Assembly: GCF_028993615.1 (NCBI RefSeq) | Contig: NZ_CP118632.1 | Span: forward strand, 2,852,001-2,916,000 | DNA: 64,000 nt | Reading direction: 5' to 3' | DNA from: Herbaspirillum sp. WKF16 | GTDB taxonomy: Bacteria; Pseudomonadota; Gammaproteobacteria; Burkholderiales; Burkholderiaceae_D | In this document: piece after piece, positions 1 through 7,162 of the stretch | How positions within the stretch are numbered: the stretch's first letter is position 1 | Layout: each line of letters opens with the position of its first letter | Notes under the pieces: generated by a model | Seen by the model: the letters and a program-made list of their open reading frames with translations, nothing else | The model's database searches: none | What the model was told of the DNA's origin: nothing | Made by a program: the position numbers and the translations under genes

Positions 1-181
1 CCGGGGCTGCTGCGTCATGCTGGTGCGCGTGCTCGGCGGCCTCGCCGGCCTTTTCGTACTCCTCGGCCTTGAGGATGATCTTTTCCACCTGCAGTTGCTG
101 CACGCCCGAAAGCAGGATGCCCGACAGCGCGCCGGCAATGACCACGGCCGACGCCATGCGCCGGAAAATCGTCCAGTTCAT
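1..181 (-). CDS. cbtA: CbtA family cobalt transporter, N-terminal part (runs off the left edge)
   Basis: Only the first 60 codons are in the window. The protein opens with a hydrophobic segment (about residues 8-28) that runs into QQLQVEKIILKAEEYE, the usual start of CbtA, the multi-spanning partner of CbtB. It is followed by a His-rich stretch (HAHQHD). CbtA/CbtB are predicted inner membrane cobalt importers found under cobalamin riboswitch control. The start at 181 lies 9 bp after the cbtB stop, so the two are co-transcribed. The family call is good. Transport itself is inferred from the family and from the upstream riboswitch. Confidence 0.85.
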   Translation of the reverse strand, partial: MNWTIFRRMASAVVIAGALSGILLSGVQQLQVEKIILKAEEYEKAGEAAEHAHQHDAAAP

Positions 182-190
182 GCGCGGTCC

Positions 191-397
191 TCAGTGGCAG
201 GGGAAGCCGGCCGAGTGGCGGCCGTCGTGGGCGGCGTTGTGCAGCTCGACCTTGGAGGCGAAGCCGGCGCCGTAGATCAGCGCCGCACCCAGGGCGAAAG
301 CCAGCAGCGAAGGGGCGATGCGGTCGCGCAGGACATTGCCGCCGGCCTGCGCGTGATCGAGGGTGCTGCTCGGATTGATGCCGGATGTGCTGGCCAT
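191..397 (-). CDS. cbtB: CbtB family cobalt transporter subunit
   Basis: A 68-aa protein with one transmembrane helix (about residues 27-46) and a C-terminal His motif, HNAAHDGRHSAGFPCH, which is the signature of CbtB and a likely metal-binding tail. The start at 397 was chosen over the upstream in-frame codon at 454 because GGGAAGAAG sits just before it and because 68 aa fits the family. It is the first gene of cbtB-cbtA and sits directly downstream of a cobalamin riboswitch, so expression should fall when cobalamin is plentiful. CbtB is thought to act with CbtA in cobalt uptake; its exact role is not known. Confidence 0.9.
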   Translation of the reverse strand: MASTSGINPSSTLDHAQAGGNVLRDRIAPSLLAFALGAALIYGAGFASKVELHNAAHDGRHSAGFPCH

Positions 398-539
398 GTT
401 CTTCTTCCCTAGTCTGGATGGGTGAAGCGAAAGGCCGACGGCGAAGGCGCCCATGTCCCGGTGCGCCGTCCATGCGGGGCGGCTGGGTGGATGTCACCGG
501 GATAAGGGAAGCTGTCCGTACGATCGCCCTCCGCGATGC

Positions 540-775
540 AATTCAGAATTCGCTTCGGGCCGGTCTCCGGGCTCGCGGGATGAAGCCTGGGGCTTCGCGG
601 ACAAGCGCCTTCCCATGCGTGGGCACAGTGGCGTGCTGCGTGTCCTTCCTCGCTTACCGTTGCGGGGGCAGCGCCGGAATGGGCCGCCGCGTTCGGGCGG
701 GCCGCACCGGCTTCCCGTTTCAATCCCTGGCGCGGCTGCGCGCGGGATACCAGAAGCAATGCTATGGCGCGCAGT
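540..775 (-). promoter_or_regulatory. Cobalamin (AdoCbl) riboswitch upstream of cbtBA
   Basis: Read on the minus strand, this leader holds the conserved blocks in order: GGGAAGCCGGTGCGG, CGCTGCCCCCGCAACGGTAA, the B12 box GCCACTG inside GCACGCCACTGTGC, then GGGAAGGCG and AGCCCGGAGACCGGCC. These are the core blocks of the cobalamin riboswitch. It lies about 150 bp upstream of cbtB in the same direction, so it should turn off cobalt uptake when adenosylcobalamin is bound. The ends are approximate. The flanks 398-539 and 776-864 hold no gene I can support; the downstream flank probably carries the expression platform. Confidence 0.92.
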
Positions 776-864
776 ATAAAGGGCGCGGGGTGTTGGGGCA
801 ACCGCAGACGGGAGCGCAGGCGACGAAAGATTGCCGCAAGGACAACAAAAAGATTCCCGGCGGC

Positions 865-1143
865 CTACCGTCCGCGGCTGCGCTCATGCTTGCGCACCGA
901 ACGCTGCTGCGCGGCCAGGCGGCGCGCATCGTCGTCGACGATGTCGCGGCCGATCTCGTTGTCGGAGGCGACTTCGCGCACCTCGGGCTGGTGCGCGCTG
1001 TTGATGCGACGGATTTCCTTGTCGATGGGGCCGCCCGGCTGCGGCGCGGCCGCGCCGGGGGCGACCGGCGTCAACTCGACCGAGCCTACGCCGGCGCCGA
1101 AGATCTGGGCGAAATCCGGGATGGGGGAAGCAGGATGGCGCAT
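865..1143 (-). CDS. Hypothetical 92-aa protein
   Basis: I do not recognise this protein. It has a Pro/Ala/Gly-rich N-terminal third and a charged C-terminal half with IDKEIRRIN and DIVDDDARRLAAQQ, then a basic tail. There is no signal peptide or membrane segment. AGAGGAG lies 7 nt before the ATG, which supports a real gene. It is the last of four small ORFs read in the same direction between 1822 and 865 with short gaps, so it may share their transcript. Function unknown. Confidence 0.55.
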   Translation of the reverse strand: MRHPASPIPDFAQIFGAGVGSVELTPVAPGAAAPQPGGPIDKEIRRINSAHQPEVREVASDNEIGRDIVDDDARRLAAQQRSVRKHERSRGR

Positions 1144-1207
1144 GGCAAGCTCCTCTGTGCGGAACAGCGGCTGCCGGCAGCCGCGGCGCGGCGTGCCGGG
1201 TTTTCCA

Positions 1208-1354
1208 TTACATGCGGATAGGCTTGTCCGAGGGACGCGGGTTGAGCGGCGGATCCTCGACCGGAATGGGATCGTCGTCGGGCAACTCCGGCGGCGGCAG
1301 GTGAGGATCGTGCGTCGGCGGCGTCTCCTGGGGCGTGTGGAATGCTGGCTTCAA
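1208..1354 (-). CDS. Small Pro/Asp-rich protein (48 aa), TTG start
   Basis: This very small ORF starts with TTG behind a strong GGAGG site (GGAGGCCCACA-TTG). The 48 residues are rich in Pro and Asp (for example HLPPPELPDDDPIPVEDPP) with a basic end (DKPIRM). It shares the PPxxxDPIP pattern with the 32-aa ORF just upstream, so the two look like relatives. The non-ATG start makes it easy to miss. No known domain is visible, and it is probably disordered. Confidence rests on the Shine-Dalgarno site, the clean stop and the resemblance to its neighbour. Confidence 0.45.
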   Translation of the reverse strand: MKPAFHTPQETPPTHDPHLPPPELPDDDPIPVEDPPLNPRPSDKPIRM

Positions 1355-1385
1355 TGTGGGCCTCCTGCGTTGGCGGCTCGATGAC

Positions 1386-1484
1386 CTAAGCGCCGCTCGG
1401 ATGTTGATGGGGAATCGGGTCTTGCGGCGGCGTGGGATCCAGCGGCGGCACTTCGACCGGCGGCACGTCCTGTGGCTTGTGCAT
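1386..1484 (-). CDS. Small Pro-rich protein (32 aa)
   Basis: A 32-codon ORF with ATG and an AGGAG site 6 nt upstream. The sequence is Pro-rich with repeated VPP/DPxP units (VPPVEVPPLDPTPPQDPIP) and a His pair near the end. It lies 31 bp upstream of the related 48-aa ORF and 41 bp after the 98-aa ORF. No family is recognised and no function is proposed. Confidence 0.42.
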   Translation of the reverse strand: MHKPQDVPPVEVPPLDPTPPQDPIPHQHPSGA

Positions 1485-1525
1485 GTGCGTCTCCTGAAAA
1501 AGGGCGGCCGCTGGCGCCGCCAGGA

Positions 1526-1822
1526 TCAAGCGCCCTTGCGCCGCGGTCCGTCGACATCGTCGGCCGGCGGTTCGGGCCCAAGACCATCGTCGGCGCTGGC
1601 GCCCGGATCTTCCGAACCATCCGGTTCGACGACGCGGAATTCCTCGGTTTCCAGCACCGGCTTTTGCGGCGTACGGGGCAGATGCGACAACGGTATGCGC
1701 TCGGGGCGCGGGCCCTTCGCGACATCGACGCGCTCGTCGCGGCCCGGCAGCGGAATCCCGGGACGGCGCAGCAAAGCGGCTGCCGGTTGCGATGGTGCTG
1801 ATCCTTGCGCTTGATTATCCAT
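1526..1822 (-). CDS. Hypothetical Pro/Asp-rich 98-aa protein
   Basis: I do not recognise the family. The protein is polar and probably disordered, with many Pro, Asp and Glu residues, a central LPRTPQKPVLETEEFRVVEP stretch and an acidic C-terminal part (DDGLGPEPPADDVDGP) ending in RRKGA. GGAGGG lies 5 nt before the ATG. It is the first of the four small ORFs read leftward from 1822, which together may form one transcript. No signal peptide or membrane segment is visible. Confidence 0.5.
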   Translation of the reverse strand: MDNQAQGSAPSQPAAALLRRPGIPLPGRDERVDVAKGPRPERIPLSHLPRTPQKPVLETEEFRVVEPDGSEDPGASADDGLGPEPPADDVDGPRRKGA

Positions 1823-2062
1823 GTCGGCCCTCCATGCCTCGATGTGTTCCAGCGAAGCGGCGCTGCGGCAAGTAGCCCGCCTGCGCCGGCGGATGTTTCG
1901 CTTCGTCCGGCCCTCCGCCCTCTCTGGCGATCCTGGACGGATGAGTCGGGATGAAAAGGAAACAACTTCATCTTACGAACGCGGCCCGGGCGCATCAGCC
2001 GGACAGCGGAGCATTCGCTTGTAGGAACTCCGGAAACGATGCGCCGCCGCAGGCCCGCAATG
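1823..2062. other. Intergenic, no feature seen
   Basis: About 240 bp between the 98-aa ORF and the pgm terminator. It should hold the promoter of the leftward small-ORF cluster, but I see no convincing -35/-10 pair and no coding frame with a ribosome binding site. Confidence 0.4.
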
Positions 2063-2096
2063 AAAAACGCCGATTGCCCCAGGGCAACCGGCGTTC
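2063..2096 (-). terminator. Rho-independent terminator of pgm
   Basis: On the minus strand, AACGCCGGTTGCC pairs with GGCAATCGGCGTT around a short loop and is followed by a T run. It lies just after the pgm stop. Confidence 0.85.
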
Positions 2097-2122
2097 TCGC
2101 CAGGGCGGCGGCAGGCCGGAGA

Positions 2123-3772
2123 TCAGCCGGCCTTGAGCGCGCGCGTGACGATCTCCTGCGCCTCGGCGAAGATCTTGTCCAGGTGGGCCTGGTCGCGGAA
2201 GCTCTCGCCGTAGATCTTGTAGATGCTCTCGGTGCCGGACGGACGGGCGGCGAACCAGCCGTTGTCGGTGACGATCTTGAGGCCGCCGAACGCCTTGCCG
2301 TTGGCCGGCGCGGTGGTCATCACCTCGCGGATGGGCTCGCCGGCCAGCTCGGTCGAGCTGACATCCTCGGGCGACAGCCTGGACAGCCGCGCCTTCTGTT
2401 CCGGCGTGGCGGCGGCCTCGATGCGGCCATTGAGCGGCGCGCCCAGCTGCTGGGTCAGCTCTTGGTAGATGCGGCCCGGGTCGTTGCCGGTGCGCGCGGT
2501 CATCTCGGCGGCCAGCAGCGCGGCGGTGATGCCGTCCTTGTCGGTGCTCCACGGCTGGCCGTCGAAGCGCAGGAAGGAGGCGCCCGCGCTTTCCTCGCAG
2601 CCGAAGCCGAGGCTGCCGTCGTACAGGCCGTCCACGAACCACTTGAAGCCGACCGGCATCTCCAGCAGCTTGCGGCCGAGGTGGTCGGCCACGCGGTTGA
2701 TCATCTGGCTCGACACCAGGGTCTTGCCGATGGCGGCGCCGGCGCCCCAGGCGGGACGATGGCGGAACAGGTAGTACACCGCCGTGGAAAGGTAGCTGTT
2801 GGCCGGCAGCAGGCCGCTGCTCTTGGCGATGACGCCGTGGCGATCATGGTCGGTGTCGCAGGCCAGCGCGACGTCGAAGCGCTCCTTCAGCGCGATCAGC
2901 TCGCTCATCGCATAGGGCGAGGACGGATCCATGCGGATCTGCCCGTCCCAGTCCTGCGGCACGAAACGGAAGGCGGCGTCGACCTCGGTGTTGACCACTT
3001 CCAGGTTCAGCTTGTAGCGGTCGGCGATGGCCGACCAGTAATGCACGCCTGCCCCGCCCAGCGGATCCACCCCGATCTTGACATTGGCGCCGGCGATGGC
3101 TGACAGGTCGATGATGTTGGGCAGGTCGCCGACGTAGTTGTCGAGGTAGTCATAACGGCGCGTGGTACCGGCCTTGATGGCTTTCTCGAAGGTGACGCGC
3201 CGTACGCCTTCCAGTTGCTTTTCCAGGTAGCCGTTGGCGCGCTTCTCGATCCAGCCGGTGACGTTGGAGTCCGACGGGCCGCCGTTGGGCATGTTGTACT
3301 TGAAGCCGCCGTTGTCGGGCGGGTTGTGCGAAGGCGTGACCACGATGCCGTCGGCCAGCGCGTCGCGATGCACGCGGTTGTGGCAGAGGATGGCGTGCGA
3401 CACCGCCGGCGTGGGCGCATAGGGGCTGCCTTCGGCCAGCATGGTGACCACCTCGTTGGCGGCCAGCACTTCCAGCGCGCTATGCCAGGCCGGCTCGGAC
3501 AGCGCATGGGTGTCGATGCCCAGGAACAGCGGGCCCTTGAAGCCCTGCTCGCGCCGGTAGTCGCAGATGGCCTGGGTGATGGCCAGCACATGCCATTCGT
3601 TGAAGCTGTGCGCGTTGGCGTTGCCGCGATGGCCGGAGGTGCCGAAGGCCACGCGGTGCGTGGACTCCGCCATGTCGGGACGCAGGCTGTAGTAGTTGGA
3701 GATCAGCACCGGCAGGTTGACCAGTGCCGAGGGCGCCGCGCGTTTGCCGGCCAGTGGATTGACGCTGCTCAT
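2123..3772 (-). CDS. pgm: Phosphoglucomutase (alpha-D-glucose-specific)
   Basis: A 549-aa enzyme that interconverts glucose-1-phosphate and glucose-6-phosphate in the cytosol, linking glycolysis to UDP-glucose and polysaccharide synthesis. Visible motifs are the catalytic phosphoserine loop TPSHNPPDNGG (Ser148), the Mg site DTDHDRHG (about residue 310) and the phosphate-binding ARPSGTE near the C-terminus. The length matches E. coli Pgm (546 aa). The ATG at 3772 gives MSSVNPLAGKRA, typical for the family; a further in-frame start at 3832 would add unsupported residues. galU, whose product uses glucose-1-phosphate, lies 1.4 kb away on the other strand. Confidence 0.97.
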   Translation of the reverse strand: MSSVNPLAGKRAAPSALVNLPVLISNYYSLRPDMAESTHRVAFGTSGHRGNANAHSFNEWHVLAITQAICDYRREQGFKGPLFLGIDTHALSEPAWHSALEVLAANEVVTMLAEGSPYAPTPAVSHAILCHNRVHRDALADGIVVTPSHNPPDNGGFKYNMPNGGPSDSNVTGWIEKRANGYLEKQLEGVRRVTFEKAIKAGTTRRYDYLDNYVGDLPNIIDLSAIAGANVKIGVDPLGGAGVHYWSAIADRYKLNLEVVNTEVDAAFRFVPQDWDGQIRMDPSSPYAMSELIALKERFDVALACDTDHDRHGVIAKSSGLLPANSYLSTAVYYLFRHRPAWGAGAAIGKTLVSSQMINRVADHLGRKLLEMPVGFKWFVDGLYDGSLGFGCEESAGASFLRFDGQPWSTDKDGITAALLAAEMTARTGNDPGRIYQELTQQLGAPLNGRIEAAATPEQKARLSRLSPEDVSSTELAGEPIREVMTTAPANGKAFGGLKIVTDNGWFAARPSGTESIYKIYGESFRDQAHLDKIFAEAQEIVTRALKAG

Positions 3773-3911
3773 GGGATGTATTTGTCGATTGATGAGTGGA
3801 AACTGAGCGTTTCGACAGGCCGCCAAGCTCAACGTTCATCGAACCGGCAGTCCAGTCTTTTTATTGCCATGACGGCGGGCATTGTAACGGCTGCCGCCCC
3901 GCGCACGAAGA

Positions 3912-3943
3912 AAATGCGCCCGGGCGCAAGCCTCGGGCGCATT
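3912..3943 (-). terminator. Terminator after the GlsB-like gene
   Basis: On the minus strand, ATGCGCCCGAGG pairs with CGCCCGGGCGCAT and runs into TTTTCTTC. Confidence 0.75.
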
Positions 3944-3967
3944 GTTCAGGGTGCGGCGACGGCAGCG

Positions 3968-4222
3968 TCAGGCGCGTCGCGAGAAGGCCCGCACGATCAC
4001 CAGCAGCACGATCGCGCCCAGCGTTGCCGTCACGATCGAGGCCAGGACGCCGCCGCCGACCGCGATCCCCAGCAGGCCGGCCAGCCAGCCGCCGATGACG
4101 GCGCCGACGATGCCGATCAGGATGTCGGCGAGCAGGCCGAAGCCGCCGCCCTTCACCAGCACGCCGGCCAGCCAGCCTGCGACCGCGCCGATGATGAGCC
4201 ATGCAATGAGTCCGTGTTCCAT
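3968..4222 (-). CDS. GlsB/YeaQ/YmgE family stress-response membrane protein
   Basis: An 84-aa inner membrane protein with three Gly/Ala-rich hydrophobic helices (about residues 5-22, 27-48 and 54-77). It shows the family patterns GAVAGWLAGVLVKG and DILIGIVGAVIGGWLAG and ends in RAFSRRA. Family members are induced by general and osmotic stress; their biochemical role is unknown. The ATG at 4222 has AAGGGAAC upstream and gives the normal length. An in-frame TTG at 4237 is less likely. It stands alone with its own terminator. Confidence 0.92.
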   Translation of the reverse strand: MEHGLIAWLIIGAVAGWLAGVLVKGGGFGLLADILIGIVGAVIGGWLAGLLGIAVGGGVLASIVTATLGAIVLLVIVRAFSRRA

Positions 4223-4514
4223 GATGTTCCCTTTCAAATAGGTGGAGGGTATTTTGTGGTTCGTGCCTGCCGCACGGCGAGCGCCGACAGATGAGGCAAT
4301 GTTAGGAATCGCCTGGCCCGGCAGCTATCGGACGGCGCCCCGACTCCTTGTAGGACAAGCCCTCGAGCCAGTCTGGCAAAGGCTTTCCGCCCCCATTAAA
4401 AAATTCTCGCCGGATTCCCCCGCACTGCTTGACGGACGGGATGGCGTCATCTTTTCCTGTTTTCCTACATCTCAAAAGGCGGCTTTCCTATAGATCGCCG
4501 GCGGCCGGCTTCTT

Positions 4515-5048
4515 ATGCTGGCGTCAAATCGGATAAGCGGGACGGAAGCGGCCACGGCCGCGTCTCCCACCGCAACACTACAACCGCAGGTACAACGCCA
4601 CGAAAGCCACGACGCCATGCACACCACCGAGACTTGCCTGGATCAGCCCTCCCCCTTTGCCAACAGCTTTGCCCTGCTCTCGTTCGGCGCACGCCGCGAC
4701 GGCAGCAAGTTGGCCGGCGGCAGTGAAGCGGCGGCGGCAGCGTTGGCGCAAGAGGCGGACCGGCATGCGCAAGAGTCCGCGCTGCTGCTGCGCCAGATCT
4801 CGGCCAAGGCGCCGCAGCTGGCTTCGGTGCTGGACCAGCTCCATGAAGGCGGCGTCGAGTTCGTCGAACGCGATGAACAGCCGTCGCAGCCGTCGCGCGG
4901 AGAGGGCCTGCGCCGCTTCAATCGCGGCTCCCTGCTCGACGTCGCCGCAGGTTTCCTGAGCCACGCCTTTCCGGCCAACGCGCCGCTGTTTCACGGCTGC
5001 CGCGCGTTCCTGCAACTGAAGATGATCAAGAACAAGAAGCAGGCCTGA
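4515..5048 (+). CDS. Hypothetical protein upstream of galU
   Basis: I do not recognise this 177-aa ORF. The part from about residue 35 on looks genuine: a helical Ala/Gln-rich middle (EAAAAALAQEADRHAQESALLLRQ), a charged segment, then NRGSLLDVAAGFLSHAFPANAPLFHGC and a basic end (KMIKNKKQA). The ATG at 4515 lacks a clear ribosome binding site, and the ATG at 4617 (143 aa) is an equally good start. There is no signal peptide or certain membrane segment. galU begins 80 bp downstream on the same strand, so it could be read through into galU. Confidence 0.55.
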   Translation: MLASNRISGTEAATAASPTATLQPQVQRHESHDAMHTTETCLDQPSPFANSFALLSFGARRDGSKLAGGSEAAAAALAQEADRHAQESALLLRQISAKAPQLASVLDQLHEGGVEFVERDEQPSQPSRGEGLRRFNRGSLLDVAAGFLSHAFPANAPLFHGCRAFLQLKMIKNKKQA

Positions 5049-5128
5049 GCGCGGCGCGCTTGGGATCCTGTGAAACAAACATTGGGTGAGGATGCCACGT
5101 CCTTCAATCAACTCTACCTGGGCCTATC

Positions 5129-6160
5129 ATGAAAAAAATCACCAAAGCAGTCTTTCCCGTCGCCGGCCTGGGCAGCCGTTTCCTGCCCGCCACCAAGGCG
5201 CAACCCAAGGAAATGCTGCCCATCGTCGACAAGCCGCTTATCCAGTACGCCGTCGAGGAAGCCGTCGAAGCCGGCATCACCGAGATGATCTTCATCACCG
5301 GCCGCAACAAGCGCGCCATCGAGGATCACTTCGACAAGGCCTATGAGCTGGAGAGCGAACTGGAAGCCGCCGGCAAGACCAAGCTGCTGGAGATGGTGCA
5401 GACCGTCATCCCCAAACACATCAATTGCGTCTACGTGCGCCAGGCCGAGCCGCTGGGCCTGGGCCACGCCGTGCTGCTGGCCAAGCCGCTGGTGGGCGAC
5501 GAGCCCTTCGCCGTGCTGCTGGCCGACGACTTCATGGACGTCGAAGCCGGCCAGAAGAACGTCATGGCGCAAATGACCGCCATGTTCGAACAGGAAGGCA
5601 AGAGCCTGCTGGCCGTGCAGGACGTGCCGCGCCTGGAGACCCGCCAGTACGGCATCGTCAGCGGCAGCGAATACCGCGACCGCCTGGAGCTGGTCAGCGG
5701 CATCGTCGAGAAGCCGGCGCCGGAAGTCGCCCCTTCGACCCTGGCCGTGGTCGGCCGCTACGTGCTGACCCCGGCGATCTTCGAGCGCCTGGAAAACATC
5801 AGCACCGGCGCCGGCGGCGAACTGCAGCTCACCGACGCCATCTCTGCGCTGCTGGCCGAAGAACAGATCCTGGCCTATCGCTACGAAGGCCAGCGCTTCG
5901 ATTGCGGCTCCAAGCTGGGCTACCTGAAGGCGGCCGTGGCCATGGGCATCAAGCACCACGAAGTCGGCAGCAACTTCGCCCACTTCCTGCGCGACTTCAA
6001 GACCGATCACGACCTGCAGCAAGCCACCCAGCTGAAGGTGGCCGCCGCCATGGGCGCCGTCAAGAGCGCCGAGATCAAGGAATTCGACACCGTGCAGTCG
6101 CGCTTGCCGCTGCCTGCGTCCACCGAAAACAAGCCAGCAGCAACTCGCAGTTTCATGTAA
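5129..6160 (+). CDS. galU: UTP-glucose-1-phosphate uridylyltransferase
   Basis: It makes UDP-glucose from UTP and glucose-1-phosphate in the cytosol and so feeds exopolysaccharide, LPS and trehalose pathways. The N-terminus carries the nucleotidyltransferase signature [20 protein letters not shown] (about residues 13-32). [20 protein letters not shown] and the ADDFMD metal site follow, and EKP plus [12 protein letters not shown] lie further on. At 343 aa it is longer than the usual 290-300 because of a C-terminal tail after about residue 295. The tail keeps coding character, but I cannot assign it a role. A terminator follows. pgm, which supplies its substrate, is close by on the other strand. 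Confidence 0.96.
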   Translation: MKKITKAVFPVAGLGSRFLPATKAQPKEMLPIVDKPLIQYAVEEAVEAGITEMIFITGRNKRAIEDHFDKAYELESELEAAGKTKLLEMVQTVIPKHINCVYVRQAEPLGLGHAVLLAKPLVGDEPFAVLLADDFMDVEAGQKNVMAQMTAMFEQEGKSLLAVQDVPRLETRQYGIVSGSEYRDRLELVSGIVEKPAPEVAPSTLAVVGRYVLTPAIFERLENISTGAGGELQLTDAISALLAEEQILAYRYEGQRFDCGSKLGYLKAAVAMGIKHHEVGSNFAHFLRDFKTDHDLQQATQLKVAAAMGAVKSAEIKEFDTVQSRLPLPASTENKPAATRSFM

Positions 6161-6188
6161 GTCCCCAGTAGAGACCGATGTAATTGCA

Positions 6189-6227
6189 CAGCAGTCCCGC
6201 CGTTCGCGGCCGGACTGCTTTTTTTAT
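6189..6227 (+). terminator. Rho-independent terminator of galU
   Basis: GCAGTCCcGCCG and CGGCCGGACTGC form a hairpin followed by TTTTTTT. Confidence 0.85.
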
Positions 6228-6438
6228 TCGCGCCTCCCGCCCTTCCTCCGGCCATCCCTCCTCCGTAAATTGTTTTCCGGCATTGTCACAGAGCTTTAAC
6301 CTGGGCTTGCTAGGATCGCCGCCATGGCTATCAATGAGCTTGCTCCCCACGGCCGCCCGGCGCGCGCGGCAGCCTGGCCGGTTTGCGCATTCCCCGGGGG
6401 AATGTCATTTTTTTGTCACAGGAACCGCCGATGTAAAC

Positions 6439-6476
6439 GTTTGCAACGCAAACAATTCATTGTGAAATCGTTCACA
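6439..6476. promoter_or_regulatory. Two adjacent palindromes, one CRP-like
   Basis: GTTTGCAACGCAAAC at 6439-6453 is a perfect inverted repeat with a 3-nt spacer. TGTGAAATCGTTCACA at 6461-6476 fits the TGTGA-N6-TCACA consensus bound by CRP-family proteins. The second site is centred about 57 bp before the start point predicted from the promoter at 6491-6519, a position suited to activation. Binding is inferred from sequence only. Confidence 0.6.
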
Positions 6477-6490
6477 TTTTGTAATGGCGA

Positions 6491-6519
6491 TTGCGACAGG
6501 GATTTAAAAAATATATATT
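6491..6519 (+). promoter_or_regulatory. Promoter of the H1-like gene
   Basis: TTGCGA (6491-6496) and TATATT (6514-6519) are separated by 17 bp in an AT-rich tract that stands out from the GC-rich surroundings. The predicted start is about 6526, some 22 bp before the ATG. Confidence 0.65.
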
Positions 6520-6547
6520 GTTTATATTAATTTTCAGAGGAGGGTTC

Positions 6548-7063
6548 ATGGCAACCAGAACGCAAACCGCAACGACCGCAAAGAAAACCCCAGTCGCCAA
6601 GGCCGCCCCCGCAGCCAAGGCCGTCGTCAAGAAACCGGCCGTGAAGCCCGCCGCCCGTCCGGCCGCGAAGGCTGTCGTCGCCGCCAAGCCGGCCGCCGCC
6701 CCCAAGGCTGCGGTCGCACCGAAGGTCCCGGCTCCCAAGCCGGCGCCGAAGGCGGTCGCAGCGAAGCCCGCAGCGCCGAAGAAGCCGGCCCTGCCCGCTG
6801 CGAAGCCGGCGCTGAGCAAGGCCGAAAAGAAGGCCGCCAAGCCGAAGAAGGTCAAGCAGGTGCGCGACAGCTTCACCATGCCCGAGGACGAATACGCTGT
6901 GCTGGCGCAGGTCAAGAAGTCCTGCCTGAAGGCCGGCGTCGAGATCAAGAAGAGCGACCTGCTGCGCATCGGCGTGTCGCTGATCAAGAACCTGAAGATC
7001 GCCGAACTGAAGGACATCCTCGGCGGACTGACGCCGCTGAAGGTCGGTCGTCCCAAGAAGTGA
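6548..7063 (+). CDS. Histone H1-like Ala/Lys/Pro-rich protein with conserved C-terminal domain
   Basis: A 171-aa protein. Residues 1 to about 100 are almost only Ala, Lys, Pro and Val in repeated KPAA/AKPA units, like bacterial histone H1-like DNA-compacting proteins and AlgP. The last 65 residues form a separate helical domain (FTMPEDEYAVLAQVKK, KKSDLLRIGVSLIKNL) ending in VGRPKK, a possible AT-hook-like GRP. Binding to DNA is inferred from the basic composition. The ATG at 6548 has GAGGAGG upstream; an in-frame codon at 6491 overlaps the promoter. A strong AT-rich promoter and a CRP-like site precede it, and a terminator follows. Confidence 0.88.
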   Translation: MATRTQTATTAKKTPVAKAAPAAKAVVKKPAVKPAARPAAKAVVAAKPAAAPKAAVAPKVPAPKPAPKAVAAKPAAPKKPALPAAKPALSKAEKKAAKPKKVKQVRDSFTMPEDEYAVLAQVKKSCLKAGVEIKKSDLLRIGVSLIKNLKIAELKDILGGLTPLKVGRPKK

Positions 7064-7097
7064 TCCGGCGGCGCCTTTCGAGCGCCTGCCGATGTAG

Positions 7098-7137
7098 AAA
7101 ATGCCGCCCCGATGAACATCGCGGCGGCATTTTTTAT
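7098..7137 (+). terminator. Terminator of the H1-like gene
   Basis: AAAATGCCGCC pairs with GGCGGCATTTTTT around a loop of about 13 nt. Confidence 0.85.
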
Positions 7138-7162
7138 GCGGGCGGCTGGCGGCGTGCGACGA

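Noticed and set aside
385..1384. ORFs on the + strand across the riboswitch and the 92-aa gene
   Set aside because: They overlap the well-supported minus-strand riboswitch and gene and show Arg/Gly-rich shadow composition.
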